From NCBI GenBank assembly GCA_017893485.1, contig CM030362.1, positions 257,280,744-257,344,743 of the forward strand: DNA of 64,000 bases, given 5' to 3'. Numbering within the stretch: position 1 is the stretch's first letter; each line of letters starts with the position of its first letter. The notes below the pieces were generated by a model. The model saw nothing but the letters and a program-made list of their open reading frames with translations, did not search any database and was not told where the DNA came from. The translations under genes were made by a program, and so were the position numbers. Shown here piece by piece: positions 1 through 10,957 of the stretch. The DNA is from Hemerocallis citrina. Lineage: Eukaryota > Streptophyta > Magnoliopsida > Asparagales > Asphodelaceae.

Positions 1-185
1 TGGACAAAGATTTTAGTTGCAACGTGGGTAAGAGCCCTTGAAATTCTCAAGATAATTGCTCATGCATTTAATTAGACTAAAAACAACTATGAAAGTTTGT
101 TTATATTTTGGTTGAAAAGGAAACTTCCCTTTACCTTCCATTTACATTTCTAGTTGGTGTTTTTCTTCTAGTAATTCACAGTTAG

Positions 186-375
186 CTCATATATGGTGCC
201 TACCAACTAGTAACCTACATTTAGCTCATGCATGGTGCCTATACATCTTGCATACTCATATATGGTGCCTACTGGCCTATATAGCTTGCATGCTCATATA
301 TGGTGCCTATACATCTTGCATACTCATATATGGTGCCTACTGGATGTACATCTTGCATACTCACATGTGAAAACT
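186..375. repeat. Tandem repeat with alternating 30/38-bp spacing
   Basis: A 15-bp core reading CTCATATATGGTGCC (one copy has GC for TA) recurs at about 186, 225, 255, 293 and 323, with a decayed sixth start near 361. Spacings are 39, 30, 38, 30 and 38, so the real unit is a ~68-bp dimer. The array lies upstream of the En/Spm-type transposase remnant and could be its subterminal repeat region, but no matching array was found on the far side. Confidence 0.8.
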
Positions 376-586
376 ACTTAAGAGTAAAAACCCATGATCA
401 CCCATTGTAAATGATAACATCAAAAAATAAAGGTCCTACTATTATGATATGGAATGCATGTAGAATGTGATTGTGATTGTGATATTAATTACTGCGTTAA
501 CCTTGACTCTTGTTTATATACACTACAAATTTGATTAACCGACGGTTCTTGATGTCGATTGAGTAAACAAATCTATATCCAAGAGG

Positions 587-1056
587 TTGAGACATTTTAA
601 GTGTGAATTGAAGGCGGCATACTACGACGAGGACTGGACAATCGCTGAGAGTATAAAAGTTGTCCCGAAAGGTGTCGTGCGTTTAGAATGGGAATACCTT
701 TGTCATTTTTGGACTACACCGGAGGGAAAGGTAATCGTAAAGATTAATTCTGTTCATTTAATTTTGATTAGCCATTCTAATTATGTTTGTAATAATTATG
801 AGTTGTGCAGAAAGAGCTGAAAGAGGTCGTGCCAGTCGACAGGAACATGTTGTATTACACACATCCGAAGGTACGAGGTTTGCAAAGCGTCGTGCGTTAA
901 TAGTAAGCATCACTTTTTTTATATCATTTGTCATAAAATACTTTATTGATGTTTTAATATTTCTCTGCGTTCTCTAATATATAGGATGTGGAGCAAGGAG
1001 GTGGGGACCAGTACGAGGATTTGGATTTCTTCGACGCCACTCACATGAACTCATAA
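587..1056 (+). pseudogene. En/Spm (CACTA)-type plant transposase remnant, N-side exons
   Basis: Three short coding pieces read as one transposase segment. The first (587-730) encodes a stretch with VPKGVVRLEWEYLCHFW and ends TTPEGK at a GT donor. The second (about 810-904) encodes RASRQEHVVLHTSEGTRFAK. The third (about 985-1056) encodes DLDFFDATHMNS followed by a stop. This order (W..L..FW.T.EGK, then an Asn/Arg-rich HT.G...FA+RR block, then ..F.ATH) is the conserved layout of the plant Ptta/En/Spm transposase family (Pfam Transposase_24), which I recognise from family knowledge. AG/GT intron borders keep the frame across all three pieces. The stop after MNS and the lack of a long ORF indicate decay. 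The gene continues at 1755-2135 and, beyond the copia insertion, at 27645-28212. Confidence 0.7.
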
Positions 1057-1754
1057 AGCGTGTTTGTGTCTTGAAAGGCAGTGTCGATATCGGTAATTGG
1101 TAAATAACTTAAATATGCTTATCTGATTTAAATGGTTTTTCTTTTTCTCTTCTTCAATTGGAGTTGATGAAATATATCTAATATATTCTGAAAGATTATA
1201 GTCTTTGCTGTAATGTGTTGTAGATTTGCATGATGCTCTCCCAGATGACTTCTTTCGTTTGTAGCTTTGTGCATTATAACTCTGATGTTAGCTTTGTGCA
1301 AATCCATTGCCTACACTTGAGAATATTTCATTACTATACAGAAAAGCAGTTAGTCTTAAGTTTCTTGAACAAGCTGCTTAATATGGAAAAGTTTGTCTAC
1401 CATGATTATGTTAACCTCTAAAATTTCCATAATATTCCCATTAGCGAGTCAAAAAAATACTTCATGAGCTCCCTAGCTATTTCATGAATTCAGTAGTAAT
1501 TCCCTTGTAAATTATATATATCATATTGTTTTGTTTTCATTAAAAGGAGAATTCGTGACATATCCTTGTGAACTATTCCCAATTTCTGAGAAGAAGGATA
1601 CAAATATTTCCTTGTTTCCTGTTCTTCTCTTTGGAAATTTATAATCATCCATCATATTACGTTCTTTTTAATCAGTAAGATGATATAGTTCAGTAAGAAC
1701 ATATAGTTCTTAACATTATAATTATTTGTTTACATTTATGTCTTGTTGGTGTAG
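1057..1754. other. Intron-like AT-rich stretch of the transposase remnant
   Basis: No coding motif or repeat is recognised here. The stretch is AT-rich, lies between recognisable transposase exon pieces and ends at an AG acceptor (1753-1754), so it most likely represents decayed intron or exon sequence. Confidence 0.4.
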
Positions 1755-2135
1755 GTGTTTACCCCCGAAGGCTTCCTGTACCTGCAATTGGGGGATATCT
1801 TAGAGTATATACATGAGCTTGTACAAATCAATTACTAAGTTACATGGATTTCTATTTTTTTCATGTTTTCTTTTCTTGTTTGGCTAAGCTCGTGTGCACA
1901 TCTATTGGCGTAAAAGGAAGTTAGTATATAATGGGAGTTCAGTGATCTAGCTAGAACATGATACAGTTCCCTACGCAGTCTTTTACGGATACATTGTAAT
2001 TTGCCTAAAAAATGAATAACATATCACATGTTTTTACGATCTATTTTCTACAGGGCACTGCTAGAACGAGATACGCCCAACTCTCATCCGCGGCTGCCGA
2101 CAACTCCCCCCACACACCCGTGGATATAGTGCAAC
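1755..2135 (+). pseudogene. En/Spm-type transposase remnant, middle exons
   Basis: After an AG at 1753-1754 the frame reads VFTPEGFLYLQLGDILEYIH and stops at a TAA. After a second AG at 2052-2053 a further piece (2054-2135) reads GTARTRYAQLSSAAADNSPH and on to VDIVQ, where it is cut by the copia LTR. The piece joins in frame to LQYHALVEKMG, which starts at 27645 on the other side of the 25.5-kb insertion. That join is the strongest evidence that both flanks belong to one former gene. Confidence 0.6.
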
Positions 2136-2415
2136 TGTTAGAGATTATAAGAGATAATAACAATGGAAGTTAGGGTTAATATCCTAGACTAAGGTGCTTG
2201 AGATATTTACCCTAGGTATCAAGATTGGAATACCTAGACTACTATCACAAGTCAATATTTATAAGATAAATACTGGTTTGGATACTGGGTTCTCAACCCA
2301 CTCAACTCGCGTTCCGATATCCATACAATTTGTACGTGTAACACACGTGTTACCCATAGAATAATATTACACATGATATTTTTCATATATTGAGAATATA
2401 CATATATATCCAATA
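2136..2415 (-). repeat. 3' LTR of the copia element (left)
   Basis: Reads TGTTAGAGAT...ATATCCAATA on +, so in element orientation it starts (T)ATTGGATATAT and ends TCTCTAACA. It matches 27370-27639 over nearly its full length, apart from a small duplication near 2145-2157 and scattered substitutions. On its inner side the element strand reads a purine tract of the type AGGAGGAGAT. Confidence 0.8.
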
Positions 2416-2431
2416 ATCTCCTCCTATATTC
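2416..2431 (-). other. Polypurine tract of the copia element
   Basis: On the minus strand the bases just before the 3' LTR read as a purine tract, ATAGGAGGAGATTA. A G/A-rich tract here is the plus-strand primer expected for a copia element and fixes the element's orientation. Confidence 0.65.
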
Positions 2432-3559
2432 TCAATATTTAAACGTACTGGATTATCTCATCAGTTCAACATAAAGCTGACTGGCTGATAGCAGTCTTTA
2501 AATAGAAGAAATGCATCACTCAATGTACAGTTCATAAGGACTAAATCAATTATAAATCCGAATAGTTCAAAAAGACTAAACCAAAATAATTAAATAGTTC
2601 ACAAACCATATCACAACAGAATAGTTCACAATGACTAAACTAGCTAGAATATTATGTCATAGTTTCAAAATCAAACAAAGCAAATATACTTCAAGAACAA
2701 AATAAGAGTTTTAAGCTCAATAAACACAAGAGTCTTAAACTCAACAGAAGTTTACCAAGCAAGTGACCAATTTATTCTCGAAGAAATAAACTGAAACTCT
2801 ATCCTTGCATACTGCTTTATGTTTACTCCTCCATTTTGAGCAAATCATTATTTTGAAATCTATGTTGACAGATTCAACTCCTTCATCTTTGCTAGCTTAT
2901 TGAAAACAAGAATATCAAGAGACACATCTCTAAGAATTCCAACGAATTTCACAAAGTATTTAGTTCCACAAAAGAACTTAGTACAATTCATACTTAGCTT
3001 AGCAAAAATGTAACGCAAGCATCACAATCAAGTTTCTTTAACTAAATAAAGAACAAGAACTATTATAGTTTCTACACAAGAACAATACTATGTTTCATAT
3101 TGGAATGATAGAACAGTCAAATCAATTATGGTTAATTCTGAATCATCAAAATTGGAATGATACAATGACATTCTAAACATCGGAAATACATCAACAAGAT
3201 TTCATGTTTTGTATTGGAATAATATGATTATTCTAAGTAAATTCTCTAAATATATAATACCATCAAAATAAAATGACATTATATATTTGTGGAATTTATG
3301 TGGAATCATCAAAATTATCTAAAATATGTCAACTGCCTAAAATTGATGCTTAAGTTTGAACTTCTTTATGGCTCCAATTGGATTCTAAATTTCAAAACAA
3401 TTTGGATGTTAAACCTTTTGACTCAATAGCTTTTAACTGCATTTCTCCACAGTTTTGATAATTAGATCACTTTCAAGTTTTTTAGCAAGAGCATTAGCCA
3501 CACTTATCGCAATTGCACTTAATCTATGAGAAAGTTCAACTAGGCTTTTTTCAGACTTA
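2432..3559. other. Copia 3' untranslated/decayed region
   Basis: AT-rich sequence between the copia PPT and the RNase H trace, with no frame or motif that I can recognise. It contains short repeated phrases such as AATAGTTCACAA around 2560-2640. Confidence 0.4.
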
Positions 3560-4350
3560 ATATACTCATCTTACTATTATAGAGTGAGTTATGAGCTACA
3601 GTGCATTATAGTTTGATAGTCGCATAACAGAATTAGAGAGTTACTTAAACTTCTTAATGGATAACTAGCAACAATTTCTTCAATCCACTCAGCCTTTTTC
3701 TCTACAGAGGATAACACACAGAGGTCTGATTTTATGGATGATAGCATAGTGCCTGTTTGCCTTTTAATTTTCATATCATTTATGTTTCTCCTAGTGTAAA
3801 CACATATCCACTAGTTATCGACTTTCACTAAATTCTGAGCATCATAATGCATCAGATCAATCATTCATTCGAAGAATGACTAGAGTAGCACAAAGCAAAC
3901 TCTTGAGTACCACTCAGGTATCTTATTATCCTCTTAAGGACACTCAAATGTGTATGGGATTATTAGTGAATCTGCATATCCTACCTACCTCAAAGGCTTT
4001 GTCTATTTTAGTGAGATCTTTGTATAGATGAGACTTTCAATTCCTTTAGAATGATCTACCTGTCTCATAGTTGCACCATAATTAGGTGTCAACCTTTTAT
4101 CATAATTATAAGGTGTTTCAAAACACACTTTCAATTGCTATATCCCTACTTTTGAAATACATCTTTATTTGATGAGTTTGATTAAGAGTTATCCCTTACC
4201 AACCGAAACTCACCCTTATACCTATAGTGTCCACAATGCCTAGGTTTTTCATGTTGAATTCTTTGGATAGCAAAATTTTAACTTCATTTGTAATAGAGAG
4301 GTCACTTTCAAGAACAGGCATGTCAACAAAACAAGTAAATAATAGCCACT
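3560..4350 (-). pseudogene. Copia reverse transcriptase/RNase H remnant
   Basis: Minus-strand translation gives the order expected for the end of copia Pol. Around 4350-4200 it reads SKEFNMKNLG, followed by LNQTHQIKM (the RT LS.eF.MKDLG...LsQ..YI region). At 3940-3865 it reads LKRIIRYLSGTQEFALCY, the RT/RNase H connection motif. At 3774-3589 a 61-residue open stretch contains KRQTGTMLSS, EKKAEWIEEIVA and LLCDYQTIM, matching RNase H blocks (K+QT...SS..SE, EA.WL, CD.Q.AI). Frames change several times and stops occur, so the gene is dead. INT continues the same strand order beyond insertions A and B. Confidence 0.75.
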
Positions 4351-4891
4351 ATATTTAACACACCACAAAGTTAAATGCACTGATCTGAATTACTTGATTC
4401 ATATACTAGGCTCTTTAAGAAATATGTCAAATTATTTATTCGTCGACTATACATATTTTAAGAACATACAATAATTTTACTAAATTGTAAATCTTGTTCA
4501 CTAAACATATTAGTTCAAAACTTTCCAGTACAAAACATCAAGTACAAAATTTTTAGTACAAAACTGTTTAAATGTCCTATTTGAATAACAAAATTTTCAA
4601 TAGATGTAAGGGTAAGAAGAATACTTATTGCAGCAATATGACAAACATGTAGTGGACATCAAATAAATCTACCCTATTTATCTCAGTCAATATGTTAGCT
4701 TCTAAAATGCATTAAAATTTGCTACTGAACAATCAAAGTTAAGTTTCTTCTACAATACCCCATTAACTTACAATAGTTTTAGCCCCTTCCGGCAGTTCAA
4801 CTAAATTAAAGTATTATTGTATAATGCAAAATCGTCTCATTGACTACTAAAGACTCTTCTTAGCTCATTTATCATTCAAGTTTAAGTGTCA
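4351..4891. other. Decayed copia RT sequence
   Basis: AT-rich sequence between the recognisable RT block and solo LTR A. By position it should be the N-terminal half of RT on the minus strand, but I cannot read a convincing motif. Confidence 0.35.
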
Positions 4892-5439
4892 GTATGTGTC
4901 ACGCCCCGCTTCCCAAAACAGAATACGGAATACGGATACGCGACAAAAGCCCAGCGAATGATTTTCATCATCCATAAGCTATTCAAAAATCTTTACATGC
5001 ATCTCACGAAATAATCAGGTCGAAAGCAAAAGTATCAACCAACATGCACATATGAACCAAAATACCAACAAGAATACTTGAAACCCAATATATAAATCTC
5101 AAATAGTCATGATCTGAATAAGTCAAAATTCTAGATCACATTGCCCAAATACAAGAATAAATTCAAGTATCAAAATACAATATTGTTCAAGCAAGCTACA
5201 AAAATAATAATAACAAGATCCAGCAACTAGTATCGTATGTCACCAATACCATCTGGAACCTGTTCTCCAAAATATGCAATTTAACAATTGCCGAAAAGAT
5301 GAAAAGAGAAAACAAGTACTCACCAATTGCAAGTTACGGGCCGCTGGTAATGTAGCATACAAGTACATGGAGAAACTAACTAGCAAAATGGTATAAGCAT
5401 GATATCAAAATATAACAACTAGCATGGCAAATGAACAAG

Positions 5440-5660
5440 TGCAAGTGGCATGTATCAAGTGTCCAGTAAACAAGTATTAGGTAAACAAGTGTCAAGTATC
5501 AAGTGTTATGTATCACGAAATCAAATAACAAGTGACAAGTGACAAGTGTCAAGTAGCCAAGTACAAGTGTCAAGTATCATGTTCAAGCATCAAGTCTCGT
5601 GCATCATGTAATCAAGTATCAAGTAAGAACGTATCATGTTCAAGTGTCGTATATTAAGTC
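5440..5660. repeat. Degenerate CAAGTNT-type array in LTR A
   Basis: Short phrases such as AACAAGTG, TCAAGTATC and GTGTCAAGTA recur about every 8-12 bp. The equivalent place in C carries ACCTGTT-type repeats (13562-13700) and D carries AACTTG-type repeats (17180-17340), so this part of the LTR repeatedly forms short-period arrays. Confidence 0.65.
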
Positions 5661-5790
5661 TTGTAGTTATTACTATCTAGGTAGTACTTCATGCGCCCCA
5701 TATTATAACACATGGTTGCTACAACAAATAGTTTCGCTTTAGATTTTATAGTGGACCATAGAGGGCAGTGTACTCAGGGATAAGTAATCC

Positions 5791-5902
5791 AAATCATATA
5801 CCAAATTCTAAATTAACCAAATCATATACCAAATTCCAAATAATCCAAATCATATACCAAATTCCAAATAATCCAAATCATATACCAAATTCCAAATATG
5901 GG
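5791..5902. repeat. 28-bp tandem repeat, four copies, in LTR A
   Basis: AAATCATATACCAAATTC begins at 5791, 5819, 5847 and 5875, an exact 28-bp period. The C LTRs carry the reverse complement of the same unit only twice (near 13362-13420 and 21545-21605), so copy number has changed between relatives. Confidence 0.9.
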
Positions 5903-7554
5903 AAACACGGCCTTCCTTCCGAGTACACTTTTCTATATTGTCCACTACTAGATCTTTCCCTTAAACCCGGGCTTGATTATTTATTATTAATGTCAAACAA
6001 GCATGTATGTGTCACGAAACAAGCAAATATATCATGGTATGATCAAGTAACAAGTTCAAGTTGCAAGATAAATAAGTACGGGTAATAGATAACACACAAA
6101 AGAATGAAATAACCAAATCTCAAGTTCAGGACAGGTAAGACCATACTATAATAAAACTGAAATTCCCAGTGCTACAAGCATGAAAATCTGAATCCGTCGA
6201 GACTTCTAGAAAATAGACTCCCAAACGAATCTAGCGGATACAAATAAGTCATATAGTAATTCACAAAATCATAACTCAAAACTAATTTGAATCTAGAAAA
6301 CACGTTCAGGCAGAAATAAGTAAAACCAATTCTCAGTCAGAAAAATAGCATCAAAACTCATTAAATTAATCCACGAAAAATCTGGGGTATTCTCATATAT
6401 GTCCAGTATCTAAATATAAAGTTTCATAATTTTCCAGTAAAATTAGATCAGTCATCAAAAATCAGGAAATATCAATAAATGATAGTTTGGCAAATCTGGA
6501 ATTCTCAATACTGCTGTACCAAAACTATAATATCTCGCAACCAGTGAAAGAAAATCCAAATCTGCCAAAGGGAGGTGAAAATAGATAGAATAAGCTAACT
6601 TTTATATTTCACAAATATTTTCCGTACAGTAAAAGGAATCAGGGTGAAAATACGATTCTTTACAGAATCGCGAGCAAAATACAGCAAGTATAGTTTTTAT
6701 AAACAAGCATGAAATGACATATAAAACTCATCAATAAAATCCACCAAAATTCTGGGTATTCCTTAAATAAGTATAGAAAAACTGACCAAAGTTCTAGATC
6801 AAAATAATATGTGTAGCACAAGTATCAAAATGATATAGTCATCAAAATTACCAAGAAACGAATCTGGAAAATATCTACACCTCTGTAGTAAAACAGTCAT
6901 ATCTCACACATAAGAAAATGAAATCGAGCAAGGTCAGAGGGATTGGAAAGAAGACGAATTCCTCTACAAATTATGTTTTATACTGAAATTAAGATACTGG
7001 CCTTAATATAATCTAAATTACTGATCAAGACAAGTTATCGGCAAAATCCAGAATTTTCTCAAAAACCAAAATCAACATAGATCCAACGAAACATGATCAA
7101 AACACAACTACACATGAAATCGAGTCTACCAAGTGTCCAAACATCATGAAATTGGGTAATTAACATATCCAAAGAAAGTATATCATATGGATCTCAACAA
7201 TTACTCAAATTCTCACCAAAATTCCACATACATGATCAACTCAAGAACAGGCAAAAACCTAAGTTAATTCATGTCGTATGTGTCGTGAGGCAACTATGGT
7301 CAAAACACTATAGAAAGGGGTTTCACACACGAATTGTCTCTAGAACCCAACAAAACTACAAGCGGTATTTTTGCCTTGTATCATACAAAGGAATTTGAGT
7401 ACAAGTTACTTGCCTGAGAAACGACGAATCCAACCAAAAGAAAAAGAATAACGGAAACGGATTCCCGGGCACGAACTCAACAGCAACGAATCAGGAACAA
7501 GATCATGAATCCAAAGAACAAATAACCCACGAACATGATCGGACGGCTGAGATC

Positions 7555-7642
7555 AAAAGATCAAAAGATCAAAAGATCAAGGCGATCGGATCAGATTGGA
7601 CGAATCTGATCGAAGATCAAGATCGAGATGTGATCAGTATCT

Positions 7643-7673
<31 letters not shown>

Positions 7674-7700
7674 CGGATCAGATCGACGATCGGACGGCCA
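7555..7700. repeat. GATCAAAA repeats and (GAT)n microsatellite
   Basis: AGATCAAA units repeat from about 7552 to 7585, followed by GATC-rich sequence and a (GAT)9-10 run near 7643-7672. All of it lies in the leader part of LTR A. Confidence 0.8.
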
Positions 7701-8245
7701 CTAATCAAAGTGATCAAAGAACTCCAAGATTATGATAATGTGATCTAATGATCCATAATCAAAGATAATAATCAATATGATGGATGAGATCACGATCCAA
7801 CGGATGGCCAACAACCAACATGATCAAACCCAATACAACAATAACCACCCACACAGCAACCACCAAGGGGCGGTGGCCACGGGGGGTGGCTACGTTGCCA
7901 AGAGGACAACACGATAGGGATGATACAGGCTGCTGCTGTTGTGCGTCAGAGGCAGGACAGGGCGGCGCCACAGGGGGACTTGGCCTAAGTTGCTGGCGGC
8001 CTGCAGTCGCGAGGAGGGCTGGGGAAGAGACTGGTTGTCATCGCGGACAGGAGAAGGGAAGGAGGGATCGGGAGGGAACGTGGAGGCGACGCTGGGCACT
8101 GGTCGTAGGGGCTGGCGGAACTGAGGCGCATCGACGCTGTGGTTGGGTGCAGGCGGAGGAGCACGATGGGAGAGACAGAGCGAGAGGGGGAAGACGAAGC
8201 GGCAGAAGGATGGGGGAAACGAAAAGGTAAATGAAACGGTGGGGG

Positions 8246-8254
8246 TTTATATAC
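8246..8254 (-). promoter_or_regulatory. TATA box of LTR A promoter (candidate)
   Basis: The minus strand reads GTATATAAAC just before the GC-rich block at 7860-8230, which would be the transcribed leader. TATA followed by a GC- or CT-rich leader is the same layout as in LTRs C, D and F. Confidence 0.5.
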
Positions 8255-8824
8255 AGGGTTGGGTTAGGTATTGAAACGGGTTTGGTTTAATAAATGGGTA
8301 ACATGTTTCGGGTGGGTAATTGGGTTTATTGGATAATGGGCTGTTGGGGTTAGTAACCGGGTTGGGAAATAAATGGGTATATGAAAATGGGTAATGGGTT
8401 AATAACTGGGCTTTAAGGGTTTAAATGGGTTATTGGGTTTTATTAAAGATCCAATAAGGTTTAAAAATTCAATAAAATAATGGGTTTGGGTTTTTTGGGT
8501 ACTTAAAATCCATTAGGGACAAATAGGGTTTATAAATACTACTACTAATAATAAAAACAATAACAATAAAAATAATAATAATAACAGTATTAAAATAACA
8601 GTAATAATAATAATAAGAGTAATAATAATAAGAATTGTATTTCAATATAAAAATCATAGAAATAGTTACAAATAAAATTATTGATCAAAAACATATTTTA
8701 ATAGAAGATCCAACGATACATTTTGACAAAAAGAATTTCAAAACCAAAAAAAATAATTTGCAAAAATTTTAAATACAGAAAATACACAAAAATACATTTA
8801 TGGGGAAACAGGGGTTACAGTATG

Positions 8825-8956
8825 ACTGGTTCTTGATTCCAACTGTGAATCATTGACCATGTCTGTAGTACTAAATAATTTCATACATTTATCTTTGATG
8901 AACACATCCTCAAAAAACTCTGCAAGTCTATATTCTTCTAACACAAATTAGATAGA
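8825..8956 (-). other. Copia sequence between solo LTRs A and B
   Basis: A short piece of the copia interior bounded by the GTATG duplication of A and the ATAGA duplication of B. By position it should be between INT and RT; no clear motif is readable. Confidence 0.5.
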
Positions 8957-9429
8957 TGTAACACCCCGAATTCCAAATAAGACTGAATTCGAGATTCCAC
9001 AGGATCTTTACACTACACTTCGTACAATTTTACAAGGAAATTTAAACTTTTCATCATACATCAGAGTTCTTCACAATGTTTACACAGCAGAAGATAAAGA
9101 TGAAATATAACAATGAAAAATAATATACAACTTGTACATTTTTAACATGTAATAAATCAACAGCATCGAAATCAACTTTATTCCTTCTTGAAAATCCACA
9201 CTTGCATATAAGACTGTGGGCACGTCAGTTGCTTACAACCGACGAAAATGTTATATACGGCCATCCTCTCAATACTTTAACAAATCACAAACTTGAATGC
9301 ATATAAAGTGTTTAAATGTAACTACTCTAAACATGTAAGTGTATGCAATGCCTTAATGTCTAATACAAATATTTTATACTAAGATGACACCAATGCATAC
9401 TTGTTCGGATTCTATGCATCCCTAACTAC

Positions 9430-9800
9430 ATAGGTCCGAGGGCAAGCACCTACGTACTCCACATTAAAGGGTTCGATCCCTTGCCATGAAAACTACCCAG
9501 TAATAAGAACAAGGTTTAGATATTTCACGAGTACGGATCCCAGTCCCCAAGTACACCGCCCGACTGTTATACAGACTTCTCATCATGCGAATACCCCGCA
9601 AGTGCCCCTCTAGCCCTGGTATACGTATATACACTGGAGTACGACAAACTATCCGCCCGACTACGCATAGTCCCGGATTTAAAATAAAAACTCGTCTCCA
9701 TCGAAGCAACCTCAGTCCCGGAGTACAGCGCTCGATTGGGTCTATAGTTCCGGAGTACACCGCCCGACTATATAGAGTGCCCCACTTACATTTGTCCAAG
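9430..9800. repeat. GC-rich degenerate repeat block in LTR B
   Basis: The phrases CCGCCCGACT, GCTCGATTGG and CCGGAGTAC recur several times between 9540 and 9775, after a segment (9390-9480) about 'TACTTG.TCGGATTCTATGCAT' that is also found in X (38525) and, inverted, in F (44755). X and F each have their own GC-rich block in the same relative place. Confidence 0.6.
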
Positions 9801-10527
9801 TTTTACTACATCTTCTCTTAAATGCCTAGTTTCTTAAGTTCAAGATATGAATAATTTATCATACCTAGAGTTAGTTTTACCCCCTACCAGACTTAATCAC
9901 AAATACGAGATAGCACCATGGCCATATCTCAAAAATATATCTCCAATCTTTTAATTCAATAGTGTCGGTACCCGAGGTCTTACTAACTCTAAATCACAAC
10001 CTTTTATGTACAAGAATCCATGGGTAATCATACCCTTCAATAATCATGTCTTAAACTTAAATATTCTCATCTTCAACTTATTCACAATGTCTTATTTTAA
10101 TACTGCTCATGATTCTTTTTATTCATTCACAATTCAAAATGAAACAATACTTCTTTTCATGAACATAGATTCATCCTCTAAGTCTCTTTAATAACTTAAG
10201 CACATATAGCGAAATTCATATCTCAACCTATATCAAGTATTTCTTACACCAAATAAGAGTATAACCTCTTCAAGAGAAATCATTTCACACAACAATATTT
10301 TACTCTTTTTTCTAAAATAAATCTCATACTCTTTAATAATTAATTCTTCAATCAAACTCATTTTCTATCTCAATTTCTCCTTTTAAACTTCTCAAATATA
10401 CTTGAAAAAATCTAAAACTATTTTTAATAAATTCTATACCATTTTATATGAATAACAGAATTTTTTCCCAAATTTTATTTGCATTACAATTCATTAAAAC
10501 CTACAAAAACCCAAAAAAAAAAAAAAT

Positions 10528-10604
10528 GGCGCCATCAGGTTTCGAACCAGGCACCCCCAACCCAACTCAGTGAACGCTCAAAGCCCACACCGAAAGCCAA
10601 ATAG
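10528..10604 (-). promoter_or_regulatory. tRNA-like A/B-box module B2 in LTR B
   Basis: On the minus strand the piece reads TGGCTTTCGGTGTGG (A-box-like, near 10582-10597), then, at tRNA-like spacing, GGTTCGAAACC (10538-10548), a perfect Pol III B-box/T-loop core. Immediately downstream the minus strand has a run of about 15 T (10512-10526), a Pol III-type terminator. It lies downstream of module B1 in LTR orientation. Whether it is transcribed is unknown. Confidence 0.5.
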
Positions 10605-10699
10605 TCCATGTGGACTTTGTGTCACAACAGTGAACCCAAACACTACATACCGTGTTGCTCTATTGTTAACTTTAAAAAAATTCAAACAAGAAATAAAAG

Positions 10700-10776
10700 C
10701 TGGTGTTAAGTTTCGAACCCAAAACCTCCGCATGCTACAGTAATGACTTATGGCGCACCCGCTAGCCAATAAATCC
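10700..10776 (-). promoter_or_regulatory. tRNA-like A/B-box module B1 in LTR B
   Basis: The minus strand carries TGGCTAGCGGGT (10757-10768), a good A-box, and GGGTTCGAAACTT (about 10708-10720), a good B-box, spaced as in a tRNA gene. A folded cloverleaf was not tested. LTR F has the same two-module arrangement at 43411-43640. Confidence 0.5.
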
Positions 10777-10957
10777 AAGTGTGATTACTAATATAGAATC
10801 ATACTGATATGCTTTTGTTCACTTAATCTGTTATTCAATTATTTTCACAAAACTCGATTTTCATTAGATCTAATGTTTCATTAGACTACAATTATTTTAT
10901 CCAAACTGAGTTAACTTTCTAACGGTAACTCACAATTTAAAAATTGATATTTTAGAC

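Larger units (their letters stand above)
4897..8819 (-). mobile_element. Solo LTR 'A' (long-LTR family, C/D subfamily)
   Basis: It starts TGTCACGCCCCGCTTCCC and ends CAGGGGTTACA on +, and is flanked by perfect GTATG copies at 4892-4896 and 8820-8824. In reverse complement its end matches the ends of LTRs C and D (GGGAAGCGGGGCGTGACA) and its start matches theirs (TGTAACCCCTGTTT). It also shares the phrase CGAGTACAC next to a short-period repeat, and the leader motif AGGCAAGTAACTTGTAC. At 3923 bp it has no internal region, PBS or second LTR, so it is a solo LTR left by LTR-LTR recombination. Confidence 0.9.

Noticed and set aside
7759..8230. Several overlapping open frames of 60-148 codons on both strands
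   Set aside because: They lie in the GC-rich leader of solo LTR A, overlap in all frames and have no domain or homologous frame in LTRs C or D.
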